From assembly GCA_903875445.1 (NCBI GenBank), contig CAIQWD010000030.1:1-36122 (forward strand): 36,122 nucleotides of DNA, given 5' to 3'. Positions 25,298-34,104 of the stretch are shown in pieces (the first letter of the stretch is position 1; the number at the start of each line of letters is the position of its first letter). A program made the translations under genes and the position numbers. The DNA comes from an uncultured delta proteobacterium (GTDB taxonomy: Bacteria > Desulfobacterota > Desulfobulbia > Desulfobulbales > Desulfocapsaceae). Below the pieces are notes generated by a model that was not told the origin of the DNA, ran no database searches, and worked only from the letters and a program-made list of their open reading frames with translations.

Positions 25298-27454
25298 ATG
25301 GGGAGTGGTTCAGGCGACATGGTACAAAAGACAGAAAGTACTCGACCGGGGTTGAGACAGGAAGCCCTGGCTGTTCTTGGCATCTTTATAGCTTTATTTC
25401 TTTTCCTCAGCCTTTTTACCTATACATATAAGATCAAAGGCAATTGGTGCGGTGAGATAGGAATATTCATTGCCCAAGCCCTTTTCAGTTTTACTGGATG
25501 GGGTGCATATTTGTTGCCATCCCTTGTCCTCCTGCTGTCGCTCCTCTTTTTCAACCCGAATATGTCTTGTGATCGTTTGCCTCATGTTGTCGCCGGGCTG
25601 ACTGGAACAATTATTTCCTTTTGCGGACTGCTCTCCTCCTGGACTATTAGAGATCCGGGGTATTTTGGGATTGGCGGTTTCTTGGGAAAAACGGTGTTTG
25701 TTCTTCTTGATGCAGTCGTCGGGCATGGGGGGACCGTACTGGTCTTGGTCTTGGTATTGCTCTTTTCCTTGATGCTCTCTGCCCAATTTTCTCTGTACCG
25801 GTTGATTCGGCTCATGGGCCGAATCATGGCAAAGTCCGGATCGTTTATGTCAAGCAATACCGATCCTGCTAAAGAAAAATCCCCTTCCCCCGACAACGCA
25901 AAGGTCGAAAGACGCCTTGAAAAGGGTGAAAAAACTGTGCCTGAACCGCCGGTTTTGCAGACACAAACCATGCCGGAACTGAAAGAACCGGCGGCAAGAG
26001 TAAAAAGAAACAGCGACGATGAAGATTTTGCCGCCAAATTGATAGCCAGAGGCGACTGGCGATTGCCGCCCTTGACCCTTTTGAGCAAAGGCAGCCAGGT
26101 AGAAAATACCATCGACAAAGAGATTTATTATAAGACTTCCAAACAATTAGAACAAAAACTTAAAAATTTCGGGGTTTCCGGTAAGGTAGTTGGCATTTCC
26201 CCGGGGCCGGTGGTAACCACCTACGAATATTCGCCCGCTCCCGGTGTAAAAATCAATAAAATAGTAGGCCTTGCAGATGATCTTGCCCTAGGCTTGAAAG
26301 CGCAGTCGGTAAGGGTTGTCGGATCGATTCCCGGTAAGGCCGCGCTGGGGATAGAAATATCTAACGAAATAAGAAATATTGTCTATATTCGCGAATTGAT
26401 TGCAGCCGAGGCCTATCGGGCCAATTCCCACAAGCTTTCAATTGCCCTAGGGCTTGATGTGGTAGGCAATTTGGCGATGGCCAATCTGGCGAAAATGCCG
26501 CATCTGTTGATTGCCGGTGCCACCGGTGCCGGAAAAAGCGTTGGTATTAATACAATTATTGCTTCAATTCTCTATAATGCTACGCCCGAAGAGGTGCGGT
26601 TTCTTATGGTGGACCCGAAACGCATCGAGCTGTCAGGCTATGAGGGTATTCCCCATCTCCTGCACCCGGTGGTGGTCGATCCCAAACTTGCCTCCCGTGC
26701 TTTGAACTGGGCTGTCAGAGAGATGGAGCGACGTTACCGACTGCTTGAGGAGGCACGCGTCAAAAGCTTTGATTCCTACAATGAGATTAACGCCGATAAA
26801 CTTCCCTATATCGTCGTTATTGTTGATGAATTGGCTGATCTCATGATGGTCGCATCAAAGGATGTAGAGGCGGCAATTGCCCGCCTCGCTCAGATGGCAA
26901 GGGCAGCGGGAATTCATCTTATCTTAGCGACCCAAAGGCCATCGGTCGATGTCTTGACCGGACTTATCAAGGCAAATTTTCCGACGCGAATTTCTTTCAA
27001 GGTGTCCTCGAAAATCGATTCGCGAACCATACTTGATGCCTCTGGGGCAGAGCATTTGCTTGGTGCCGGCGACATGCTCCTCCTGGCTCCCGGCACGTCC
27101 CAAGTTAAACGTATTCATGGAGCCTATATTTCAGAAAAAGAAACGTCCGATATTGTCGATTTTTGGAAAAAACAGGGCAGCTCCGCCTACGATGATGCGA
27201 TGATACAGGAACTTGAAAAGGATGAAGATCAAGACAATGCCGGAGGGGAAGAAGATTTTGATGAACGCTATGATGAAGCTGTTGCCTTAGTGACCCAGAG
27301 CGGCCAGGCATCAATATCCATGGTCCAGAGAAGACTGCGGGTAGGGTATAATCGGGCTGCCCGAATGATTGAAAGGATGGAGAAAGAAGGGGTGATCGGA
27401 CCGCCTGACGGGGCCAAGCCACGTGAGGTTATTGTGCGCAATGACTACACTTAG
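25298..27454 (+). CDS. ftsK: DNA translocase FtsK/SpoIIIE
   Basis: A septum-located ATPase that pumps chromosomal DNA and activates dimer resolution. The 718-residue product has about four or five N-terminal membrane segments (22-170), a hydrophilic linker (about 180-255), the alpha/beta motor with Walker A GATGAGKS (407-414), Walker B YIVVIVDELADLMM, and the QRPSVDVLTGLIKANFPTRI motif. It ends in a winged-helix gamma domain (about the last 60 residues, RRLRVGYNRAARMIERME) that recognises polar KOPS sequences. This is a compact, SpoIIIE-sized form. ATG 25298 or ATG 25319 could be the start, and neither has a clearly spaced ribosome binding site. It is probably the last gene of the rib-nusB series. 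Confidence 0.95.
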   Translation: MGSGSGDMVQKTESTRPGLRQEALAVLGIFIALFLFLSLFTYTYKIKGNWCGEIGIFIAQALFSFTGWGAYLLPSLVLLLSLLFFNPNMSCDRLPHVVAGLTGTIISFCGLLSSWTIRDPGYFGIGGFLGKTVFVLLDAVVGHGGTVLVLVLVLLFSLMLSAQFSLYRLIRLMGRIMAKSGSFMSSNTDPAKEKSPSPDNAKVERRLEKGEKTVPEPPVLQTQTMPELKEPAARVKRNSDDEDFAAKLIARGDWRLPPLTLLSKGSQVENTIDKEIYYKTSKQLEQKLKNFGVSGKVVGISPGPVVTTYEYSPAPGVKINKIVGLADDLALGLKAQSVRVVGSIPGKAALGIEISNEIRNIVYIRELIAAEAYRANSHKLSIALGLDVVGNLAMANLAKMPHLLIAGATGAGKSVGINTIIASILYNATPEEVRFLMVDPKRIELSGYEGIPHLLHPVVVDPKLASRALNWAVREMERRYRLLEEARVKSFDSYNEINADKLPYIVVIVDELADLMMVASKDVEAAIARLAQMARAAGIHLILATQRPSVDVLTGLIKANFPTRISFKVSSKIDSRTILDASGAEHLLGAGDMLLLAPGTSQVKRIHGAYISEKETSDIVDFWKKQGSSAYDDAMIQELEKDEDQDNAGGEEDFDERYDEAVALVTQSGQASISMVQRRLRVGYNRAARMIERMEKEGVIGPPDGAKPREVIVRNDYT

Positions 27455-27481
27455 GCATGCTTTGTCGGGTGTTGAATTTTC

Positions 27482-27510
27482 TTGACAATTACCAGGCAAC
27501 CAATTAAAAG
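27482..27510 (+). promoter_or_regulatory. Candidate aprBA promoter
   Basis: A perfect -35 TTGACA (27482-27487), 17 bases, weak -10 TAAAAG (27505-27510). It would give a leader of about 195 bases, which contains a small hairpin CCCTG/CAGGG (27662-27677). Genes this highly expressed may have a better, unrecognised promoter in the same gap. Confidence 0.4.
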
Positions 27511-27713
27511 ATTCTCTTGAGAAAAATGAGTAGTCATTCAGTATTATGCGTGGTTTTTTCACTAAAAATCATGGATTTCAGTTGTAGTATCGCTTGGTTG
27601 TCTGTGGAAAGCGTGAGTCACGGGCGATCGAGGTTTCTTTGTTGAAAAGAGTTTAAGTGGGCCCTGTCGGTTCAGGGTCACAACAGTTAATGCAAAACTG
27701 AGGAGGTAGTTGA

Positions 27714-28130
27714 ATGCCAAGTTATGTAGATCCTGCCAAGTGTGATGGTTGCAAGGGTGGAGACAAAACCGCATGCATGTACATCTGTCCCAACGATCTG
27801 ATGGTTCTGAACGTTGAGGAGATGAAGGCGTACAATCAAGAGGCGGATGCATGCTGGGAGTGTTATTCCTGCGTTAAAATCTGCCCGCAGGGTGCGATTT
27901 TTGTTCGCGGTTATGACGACTTTGTACCGATGGGCGGTCAGGTTCACCCAATGAGATCTTCTGACTCCATTATGTGGACTGTCAAGTTTCGTAATGGCAA
28001 CATGAAGCGTTTCAAGTTTCCTATTCGCACCACTGCTGAGGGTGCTGCTAATGCTTATCCCGGACAGAAGGGAGCCAGCCTTGATGATGAGTGTTTGCTG
28101 CTCGAGAAAGATCTTCCTACCCCCAAATGA
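27714..28130 (+). CDS. aprB: Adenylylsulfate reductase subunit beta
   Basis: Electron-transferring subunit of dissimilatory APS reductase. The 138-residue product binds two [4Fe-4S] clusters. Ligands are C10, C13, C21 and C25 (with a longer gap after the second cysteine, typical of AprB) and C47, C50, C53 and C57. The C-terminal tail wraps around AprA in known structures. The strong AGGAGG (27701-27706) sits 7 bases before the ATG. aprA follows after 52 bases. It is cytoplasmic, passing electrons from the Qmo complex towards the FAD of AprA. Confidence 0.98.
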   Translation: MPSYVDPAKCDGCKGGDKTACMYICPNDLMVLNVEEMKAYNQEADACWECYSCVKICPQGAIFVRGYDDFVPMGGQVHPMRSSDSIMWTVKFRNGNMKRFKFPIRTTAEGAANAYPGQKGASLDDECLLLEKDLPTPK

Positions 28131-28182
28131 GCTGAGTTAGAAACTTTTAACTGCAAAATCTTTATTTTAAGGAGATTTGAAA

Positions 28183-30201
28183 ATGGCATTACCAAATAAA
28201 CCAAAAGGTGAGCTGAAAGCCGTCGTGAACCCCGAGGTTGTCGAGCACGACGTGGACATCCTCATTATCGGTGGCGGTATGGCTGCATGTGGAGCTGGTT
28301 TCGAAGTTAAGAAATGGGCTCCGGAAGGAATGAAAATCGTTCTTGTTGACAAGGCATCTCTTGAGCGTTCCGGTGCTGTTGCTCAGGGTCTTTCCGCTAT
28401 CAACACCTACGTCGGTTCGAACCCAATCGAAAGTTATGTGAAGATGGTTCGTAATGATCTGATGGGTGTTGTTCGTGAGGATCTTATTTACGACTGTGGT
28501 CGTCACGTTGACGAGTCTGTTAAGCTTTTTGAAGAATGGGGCCTGCCGATCTGGAAAAAAGACAAAGACGGCGAAACCCTTGATGGTGCAGCACCTGCCC
28601 CGACCCTTCGTGAAGGCGGCACTCCTGTACGTACCGGTAAATGGCAGATCATGATCAACGGCGAGTCCTACAAACCTATTGTCGCCGAGCCTTGCGCATC
28701 CGCCCTTGGTTCCGAAAACATTATGGAGCGTATTTTCATTGTTAAGCTCCTGCTCGATAAAAACAAACCGAATCAGATCGCCGGTGCAGCCGGTTTCTCT
28801 ACCCGTGAGAATAAGGTGCATGTCTTCCGTTGCAAGGCAGCTCTGGTTGCTTGTGGTGGCGCTGTTAATATCTTCCGTCCTCGGTCTACCGGTGAAGGTA
28901 AAGGCCGTGCTTGGTATCCGGTTTGGAATGCTGGTTCCACCTACACCATGTGTGCCCAGGTAGGCGCAACCTTGACCATGATGGAAAACCGCTTCACCCC
29001 TGCTCGTTTCAAAGACGGTTATGGCCCAGTCGGTGCCTGGTTCCTCCTGTTCAAAGCCAAAGTTCAAAACGGTCTTGGCGAGTTCTATGCTAACTCAGCT
29101 TCAGTAGGTGATGAGCTTGCGAAATTCATGCCTTACGGCGGCTCTCCGGTTACCCCGACCTGTCTGCGTAACCATCTGATGCTCAATGAGCTGAAAGCTG
29201 GTCGTGGTCCGCTCTACATGGCAACCGACGTAGCATTGAATGCATTCCTTGAAGATCGTAAAGCCAAAGGAATGGATGACAAATCCCTGAAGAAATATTG
29301 GAAACATCTCGAGTCCGAGGCTTGGGAAGATTTCCTCGATATGTCCGTTGGTCAAGCCGGCCTCTGGGCAGGTATGGATGTTGAGCCTGAGAAGGTTGGT
29401 TCTGAGATTATGCCGACCGAACCCTACATGCTCGGTTCTCATTCCGGTTGCTGTGGCATCTGGACCTCCGGTCCGGATGAGTCATGGGTTCCGGATGTCA
29501 AAAATGATTCCCGCGTCCATAAGTATAAGTGGGGATACAATCGTATGACCACTGTTGACGGCTTGTTCACTGCCGGTGACGGCGTTGGGGCTTCCGGCCA
29601 TAAGTTCTCTTCCGGTTCGCATGCGGAAGGACGTATCGCTGCCAAGCAGATGGTTAAATTCTGCCGCGATAACGCCAGCTTCAAGCCAGAATTGAAACAA
29701 TCCGCGCAATCAATAGCTGATGAAATCTATGCTCCTGTAAAACGCTTCGAAGAGTTTAAAGGCGCTTCCACATCTATTGAAGTAAATCCAAACTACTGCA
29801 AACCTTCCGGAATCATGATGCGTCTCATGAAGGCTACCGATGAATATGGTGGTGGTGTTGCTACCTACTATATGACTTCCGGCAAGCTTCTCAATATCTG
29901 CCTTGATCTTCTTCGTCTGCTCCGCGAGGATTCAGAGAAGATGGCAGCCGGCGATCTGCATGAACTGCTTCGTTGCTGGGAAAATTACCATCGCATCTGG
30001 TGTGTTGAAGCCCATATTCGGCACATCGAGTTCCGTAAAGAATCCCGCTATCCTGGATTCTACTACCGTTCAGATTTCCCGGCCGTTGATGATCAGAACT
30101 GGAAATGTTTTGTTAACTCCACCTTCAATCCGGAGAGCAAGGAATGGAAGTGTGAGAAAGTTGAATGCATAAACATCTTCCCGACCGATCCTTGGCTGTA
30201 A
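28183..30201 (+). CDS. aprA: Adenylylsulfate reductase subunit alpha
   Basis: FAD-containing catalytic subunit that reduces APS to sulfite and AMP (or the reverse in sulfur oxidisers and disproportionators). The 672-residue product has the N-terminal FAD fold (DVDILIIGGGMAACGAGFEV) and family-specific segments such as SGAVAQGLSAINTYVG, YMLGSHSGCCGIW and TAGDGVGASGHKFSSGSHAEG. It is full length. The start is ATG 28183 with AAGGAG at 28169-28174; a TTG two codons earlier is less likely. Codon choice is strongly biased (CGT, GGT, GCT), unlike the neighbouring mre and polA genes, as expected for an abundant enzyme. Strong hairpins follow the stop. Confidence 0.98.
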   Translation: MALPNKPKGELKAVVNPEVVEHDVDILIIGGGMAACGAGFEVKKWAPEGMKIVLVDKASLERSGAVAQGLSAINTYVGSNPIESYVKMVRNDLMGVVREDLIYDCGRHVDESVKLFEEWGLPIWKKDKDGETLDGAAPAPTLREGGTPVRTGKWQIMINGESYKPIVAEPCASALGSENIMERIFIVKLLLDKNKPNQIAGAAGFSTRENKVHVFRCKAALVACGGAVNIFRPRSTGEGKGRAWYPVWNAGSTYTMCAQVGATLTMMENRFTPARFKDGYGPVGAWFLLFKAKVQNGLGEFYANSASVGDELAKFMPYGGSPVTPTCLRNHLMLNELKAGRGPLYMATDVALNAFLEDRKAKGMDDKSLKKYWKHLESEAWEDFLDMSVGQAGLWAGMDVEPEKVGSEIMPTEPYMLGSHSGCCGIWTSGPDESWVPDVKNDSRVHKYKWGYNRMTTVDGLFTAGDGVGASGHKFSSGSHAEGRIAAKQMVKFCRDNASFKPELKQSAQSIADEIYAPVKRFEEFKGASTSIEVNPNYCKPSGIMMRLMKATDEYGGGVATYYMTSGKLLNICLDLLRLLREDSEKMAAGDLHELLRCWENYHRIWCVEAHIRHIEFRKESRYPGFYYRSDFPAVDDQNWKCFVNSTFNPESKEWKCEKVECINIFPTDPWL

Positions 30202-30231
30202 TAGCAAGGAATGTTGTTGATCTGATGTAAA

Positions 30232-30270
30232 AAAAAATCTCCAGGAGTCGATGACTCCTGGAGATTTTTT
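30232..30270 (+). terminator. Rho-independent terminator of aprBA
   Basis: An 18-bp stem (30232-30249 with 30253-30270), 3-base loop and terminal T6, with an A-run on the 5' side, so it could act in both directions. It lies 30 bases after the aprA stop. Confidence 0.92.
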
Positions 30271-30281
30271 GGTATGTAGTG

Positions 30282-30335
30282 TTTTTAGCTTATGTGACCA
30301 AGAGATAAGCTACTCTCGGTCACATAAGCTAAAAA
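30282..30335 (+). terminator. Second long hairpin with alternative pairings
   Basis: A perfect 18-bp inverted repeat (30282-30299 with 30318-30335) around an 18-base loop, 11 bases after the first terminator. The loop contains a second copy of ATAAGCTA (30305-30312), identical to that in the 3' arm (30324-30331), so TAGCTTAT of the 5' arm can pair with either. It may be a backup terminator or a regulatory structure. Confidence 0.6.
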
Positions 30336-30380
30336 AATTTTATTGAGTTGAGCTTTGTCGCGCAAAGTTGTGTTTAATAG

Positions 30381-30409
30381 TTGATGTGGACTGCACTTAC
30401 CGCTATAAA
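30381..30409 (+). promoter_or_regulatory. qmoABC promoter
   Basis: TTGATG (30381-30386), 17 bases, TATAAA (30404-30409), followed by a leader of about 55 bases. An inverted pair CTTTG/CAAAG (30353-30367) lies just upstream and could be an operator. Together with the terminators this indicates that qmoABC is transcribed separately from aprBA. Confidence 0.65.
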
Positions 30410-30471
30410 CCGATACGGTGTGGGACAGATCAATAGGACAATATTTTTAAGAGCAATCATGGAGGTTAGGT

Positions 30472-31731
30472 ATGACTGACGAGCAAGGCACCTCTGGTGC
30501 AGTTCTGGTCGTAGGCGGAGGCATCAGTGGATTGACTGCTGCTCTGGAGACCGCTGAAGTCGGGAATGATGTATTCCTTGTTGAGAAAGGCCCATCTTTA
30601 GGTGGAAGGGTTGCCCAGTTGAATCAGTATTTTCCAAAACTGTGCCCACCGAGTTGCGGGTTGGAGATCAACTTTCGCAGGCTTAAAGATAATCGAAAAA
30701 TAAGGACCTATACCATGACCACCGTCAAGTCAGTGACTGGCGGACCTGGTAATTATGAGGTGACACTCATCACTGAGCCGCGATATGTAAACAGTAACTG
30801 TACAGCTTGTGGTGACTGCACAGCGGCGTGCCCGGATGAGATTGCAAATGAGTTTAATTTTGGAATGAACAATTGCAAAGCGGTTTATTTGCCGCATGAG
30901 ATGGCGTTTCCACGAAGATACATTGTTAAAAAGAGTGCCTTGAGTGCCGCCGGCGCGGCGGCTATAAAAGCCGCCTGTAAATACGACGCAATTGATCTTG
31001 AAATGCAGCCTGAAACCTTAACCATTAAAGTTGCATCTATAATTTGGGCAACCGGTTGGGTACCGTACGAGCCAACGAAGATGGAAAATCTTAAGTTCGG
31101 CCAATCGAAAGCAATTGTAACCAACATGATGATTGAGCGGATGGCCGCTCCCAATGGCCCGACCGGCGGAAAGATTGTCCGTCCAGGCGACAATAAGGCG
31201 ATAGAATCAATTGCCTTTGTCCAGTGCGCCGGGTCCCGTGATGAAAATCATCTTGAATATTGCTCGCACATCTGTTGCATGGCTACCTTCAAGCAGATGT
31301 CCTATGTACGGGAACAGTATCCTAATGCCAAAATTTACGTCTTTTACATCGACCTGAGAACCCCTGGAAAATATGAGAAATTCCGAGAGGTTCGCATGGC
31401 CGATGCAAACGCTTCCTTTATCAAGGGCAAAGTTGCCGATATTATCCTTGAAGCCGATGGTGGTGTAACTGTTGTGGCTGAAAATGCACTGACCGCCGAA
31501 AAAATATCTCAAAAAGTTGATATGGCCGTTCTTGCTACCGGAATGCAACCGTCTCTTGGATTGCAAGGTGCACCTGCTGAGCTGAAACTGGATGCCAGTG
31601 GTTTTGTTATTTCTGATTTTGATAAGGCTATGATATCAGCTGGTTGTGCTAAAAAAGCCGCGGATGTTGTTACTTGTACTCAATCATCAACTGCAGCTGC
31701 CTTAAAGGCAATTCAGGTTTCAAGGAGGTAA
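30472..31731 (+). CDS. qmoA: Quinone-interacting membrane-bound oxidoreductase subunit QmoA
   Basis: HdrA-related cytoplasmic flavoprotein of the complex linking menaquinol to APS reductase. The 419-residue product has an FAD-binding VVGGGISGLTAALE (13-26), the HdrA-like EKGPSLGGRVAQLNQYFPKL segment, and a [4Fe-4S] site C110-x2-C113-x2-C116-x3-C120. A later cluster of cysteines (YCSHICC) is also typical. GGAGG lies seven bases before ATG 30472. qmoB begins six bases after its stop. Confidence 0.97.
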   Translation: MTDEQGTSGAVLVVGGGISGLTAALETAEVGNDVFLVEKGPSLGGRVAQLNQYFPKLCPPSCGLEINFRRLKDNRKIRTYTMTTVKSVTGGPGNYEVTLITEPRYVNSNCTACGDCTAACPDEIANEFNFGMNNCKAVYLPHEMAFPRRYIVKKSALSAAGAAAIKAACKYDAIDLEMQPETLTIKVASIIWATGWVPYEPTKMENLKFGQSKAIVTNMMIERMAAPNGPTGGKIVRPGDNKAIESIAFVQCAGSRDENHLEYCSHICCMATFKQMSYVREQYPNAKIYVFYIDLRTPGKYEKFREVRMADANASFIKGKVADIILEADGGVTVVAENALTAEKISQKVDMAVLATGMQPSLGLQGAPAELKLDASGFVISDFDKAMISAGCAKKAADVVTCTQSSTAAALKAIQVSRR

Positions 31732-31737
31732 GAATCA

Positions 31738-33999
31738 ATGGATAAAAAATATTGCGCCTATATTTGTGCTGGATGTGGCATTGGAGACGCGCTTGACATG
31801 GAGGCACTTGCCGAGGTGGTTTCCGGTGAGATGTCCATGGAGTGCAAAACCCACAAGTATCTCTGTGGATCTGAAGGTCGCGCTCTGATTGAAGGCGATG
31901 TGGCCGGTGGTGTGAACACTATTGTCGTTGGCGCCTGTTCTCCGCGTGTTATGGCCCAGGAGTTTGATTTCGGCAAGGATAAGATTACCGTTCGTGCCAA
32001 TATTCGTGAACAGGTAGTGTGGTCTGAGGTGAAGCCTGTTGAAGGGCAAGCACCCCACAAGGAAGCTGCTGCATTTCTGCAAGAATCCGCTTCTGATTAC
32101 TTGCGTATGGCTTGCACTAGGGCCAAAAAAACTCTCCTGCCCGAACCATACAAACTCGAAGAAATTAATAAAACCATCTTGGTAATGGGTGGAGGTTTGG
32201 CAGGACTTACTGCGGCAAAAGAAGCATCAGCTGCTGGCTACCAGGTAATTCTCGTTGAAAAAGAAGCACAACTTGGCGGCAAGGCCGCTGGCTGGCGAAA
32301 AAGCTTTCCATCAAAGGCCCCTTGGACAGATTTAGAAGAAAATCCAATTACTACTTTGATTGCCGGTGTTGAAGGCAGTGACAAAATCACCGTCAAAACC
32401 GCAACTGAGGTCGCTCGAATCTCCGGGGCTCCCGGTAACTTCGGAGTGACCTTTAAAGCAGCCGGGACAAAAACCGAATGGGATGCTCCGCAAAAGGTTA
32501 CGGTAGACCAGCAGGATCTGATTTCCAAAGGACAGATGGAAGATCCCAACACCGGGTTGAAAAAATATACCGATACCAATCCTGATGCTTTGAAGGTCGG
32601 TGCAGTGGTGCTGGCAACCGGTTGGAAACCAGCGGATGTTTCGCAGTATGAGCACCTTGGCTATGGTAAGGTCAAGAATGTTGTTACCAATGCCGAATTC
32701 GAAAAGCTTGCCAAGGCTGGAAAAGTGCCTGCTAATGTAGCTTTTGTACAGAGCCCTGGTGGTAAGGATCATGACAAGGATTTTCCGTACTGCAATTCGG
32801 TAACTTCCATGGTGGCCCTGAAGCAAGCCCAATATGTATGCCAGGATAATGCCGATGGAAAGGCATATATTCTTTATCAACACATGAGAACTCCGGGACA
32901 TATGGAGTTGTACTATAAAAGTGCTCAGAACACCGATGGCATTTTCCTTACCAAGGGAAATGTGATGAAGGTTGAGGAGAGTGGCGCATCCTTGTCGGTT
33001 GCTGTTGAAAACACCCTGCTTGGCGAAGACCTGACTCTCCAGGTAGATATGGTTGTTCTCGCTGCCGGCATGGAACCTACCACAAAGGGCGAAGATTCGA
33101 TTAATCTCGCTTACCGGCAGGGTCCGGCATTTGTCGACCTTGACTTATTCGATGGCTATGCTGATTCGCATTTTATCTGTTTCCCCTACGAAACACGGCG
33201 TACCGGAATATATGCCTGCGGTGGTGTACGCAAAGCGGAAACGATGGAAGAAGCCGTTGATGATGCGACTGGCGCAGCTTTAAAGGCTATCCAATGTATC
33301 GAGTCAACCGATCGAGGTGTTGCTGTTCATCCTCGTTCCGGCGATGCCACCTATCCTGAGTTCTTCATGCAGAGATGTACCCAGTGCAAGCGGTGTACCG
33401 AAGAATGTCCGTTCGGTGCCCTGGATGATGATGAGAAAGGAACCCCTCTGCCGAATCCTACTCGTTGTCGTCGTTGCGGAACCTGTATGGGGGCTTGCCC
33501 CGAGAGGATTATCGGCTTCAAGGATTACAACATTGATCTTATCGGCTCAATGATCAAGTCTATTGAGGTTCCGGAAGATGATGAAGATCGTCTGCGAATT
33601 CTTGTCCTTGTTTGCGAGAACGATGCCTATCCGGCACTCGATATGGCCGGTATGAAGCGTTTTGGTATTAACCATATGGCTCGTTTTATTCCGGTTCGTT
33701 GTCTTGGATCCGTAAATATGGCCTGGATTCGCGATGCTCTTTCTGCCGGTATGGACGGCGCGATGCTTCTCGGCTGCACCTATGGCGATGACTACCAGTG
33801 CCATTTCGTCAAAGGATCGGAGATTGCCAACAAACGTATGGAAAACATCGGTGACACCCTAAAAACTCTTGGGCTTGAACCGGAAAGATGTGCTGCAAAT
33901 CAAGTGTCCATCACTGATTATGATAAAATTCCACAGATTATAAACGAATTCGTTGAACAAATTGTTGAGATGGGTCCAAATCCGTTTAAAGGTTTCTAA
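31738..33999 (+). CDS. qmoB: Quinone-interacting membrane-bound oxidoreductase subunit QmoB
   Basis: A second HdrA-like flavoprotein of the Qmo complex, 753 residues. An N-terminal segment with CAGCGIGDAL and CGSEGRALIEG is followed by the FAD fold (TILVMGGGLAGLTAAKEA, about 142-159) and a double ferredoxin domain (C547-x2-C550-x2-C553-x3-C557 and a matching set near 579-589). The C-terminal 140 residues resemble the MvhD/delta subunit of methyl-viologen-reducing hydrogenase (ILVLVCENDAYPALDMAG, VRCLGSVNMAWIRDALSAG, MLLGCTYGDDYQC). RBS AAGGAGG is directly upstream. It is part of the operon, with a 105-base gap to qmoC. Confidence 0.97.
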   Translation: MDKKYCAYICAGCGIGDALDMEALAEVVSGEMSMECKTHKYLCGSEGRALIEGDVAGGVNTIVVGACSPRVMAQEFDFGKDKITVRANIREQVVWSEVKPVEGQAPHKEAAAFLQESASDYLRMACTRAKKTLLPEPYKLEEINKTILVMGGGLAGLTAAKEASAAGYQVILVEKEAQLGGKAAGWRKSFPSKAPWTDLEENPITTLIAGVEGSDKITVKTATEVARISGAPGNFGVTFKAAGTKTEWDAPQKVTVDQQDLISKGQMEDPNTGLKKYTDTNPDALKVGAVVLATGWKPADVSQYEHLGYGKVKNVVTNAEFEKLAKAGKVPANVAFVQSPGGKDHDKDFPYCNSVTSMVALKQAQYVCQDNADGKAYILYQHMRTPGHMELYYKSAQNTDGIFLTKGNVMKVEESGASLSVAVENTLLGEDLTLQVDMVVLAAGMEPTTKGEDSINLAYRQGPAFVDLDLFDGYADSHFICFPYETRRTGIYACGGVRKAETMEEAVDDATGAALKAIQCIESTDRGVAVHPRSGDATYPEFFMQRCTQCKRCTEECPFGALDDDEKGTPLPNPTRCRRCGTCMGACPERIIGFKDYNIDLIGSMIKSIEVPEDDEDRLRILVLVCENDAYPALDMAGMKRFGINHMARFIPVRCLGSVNMAWIRDALSAGMDGAMLLGCTYGDDYQCHFVKGSEIANKRMENIGDTLKTLGLEPERCAANQVSITDYDKIPQIINEFVEQIVEMGPNPFKGF

Positions 34000-34001
34000 G
34001 T

Positions 34002-34046
34002 AAGGTCAGACCTTGTCCTGCTGTGGGAGGTACTCTGTGGCAGGAC
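34002..34046 (+). repeat. Two small inverted repeats between qmoB and qmoC
   Basis: AAGGTC-A-GACCTT (34002-34014) is followed at once by GTCCTGC (34015-34021) and its complement GCAGGAC (34040-34046). Neither has a T-run. They could stabilise or process the operon mRNA. Confidence 0.45.
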
Positions 34047-34104
34047 TTTAACTCTGTGATGCAGCGTTCTTACATGTTTTCCATTGATATAGCAGGAGGA
34101 AGAA

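Noticed and set aside
28189-29067. Minus-strand frame (292 codons) inside aprA
   Set aside because: Shadow of a strongly codon-biased gene, which tends to leave the opposite strand open. No start signal or domain.
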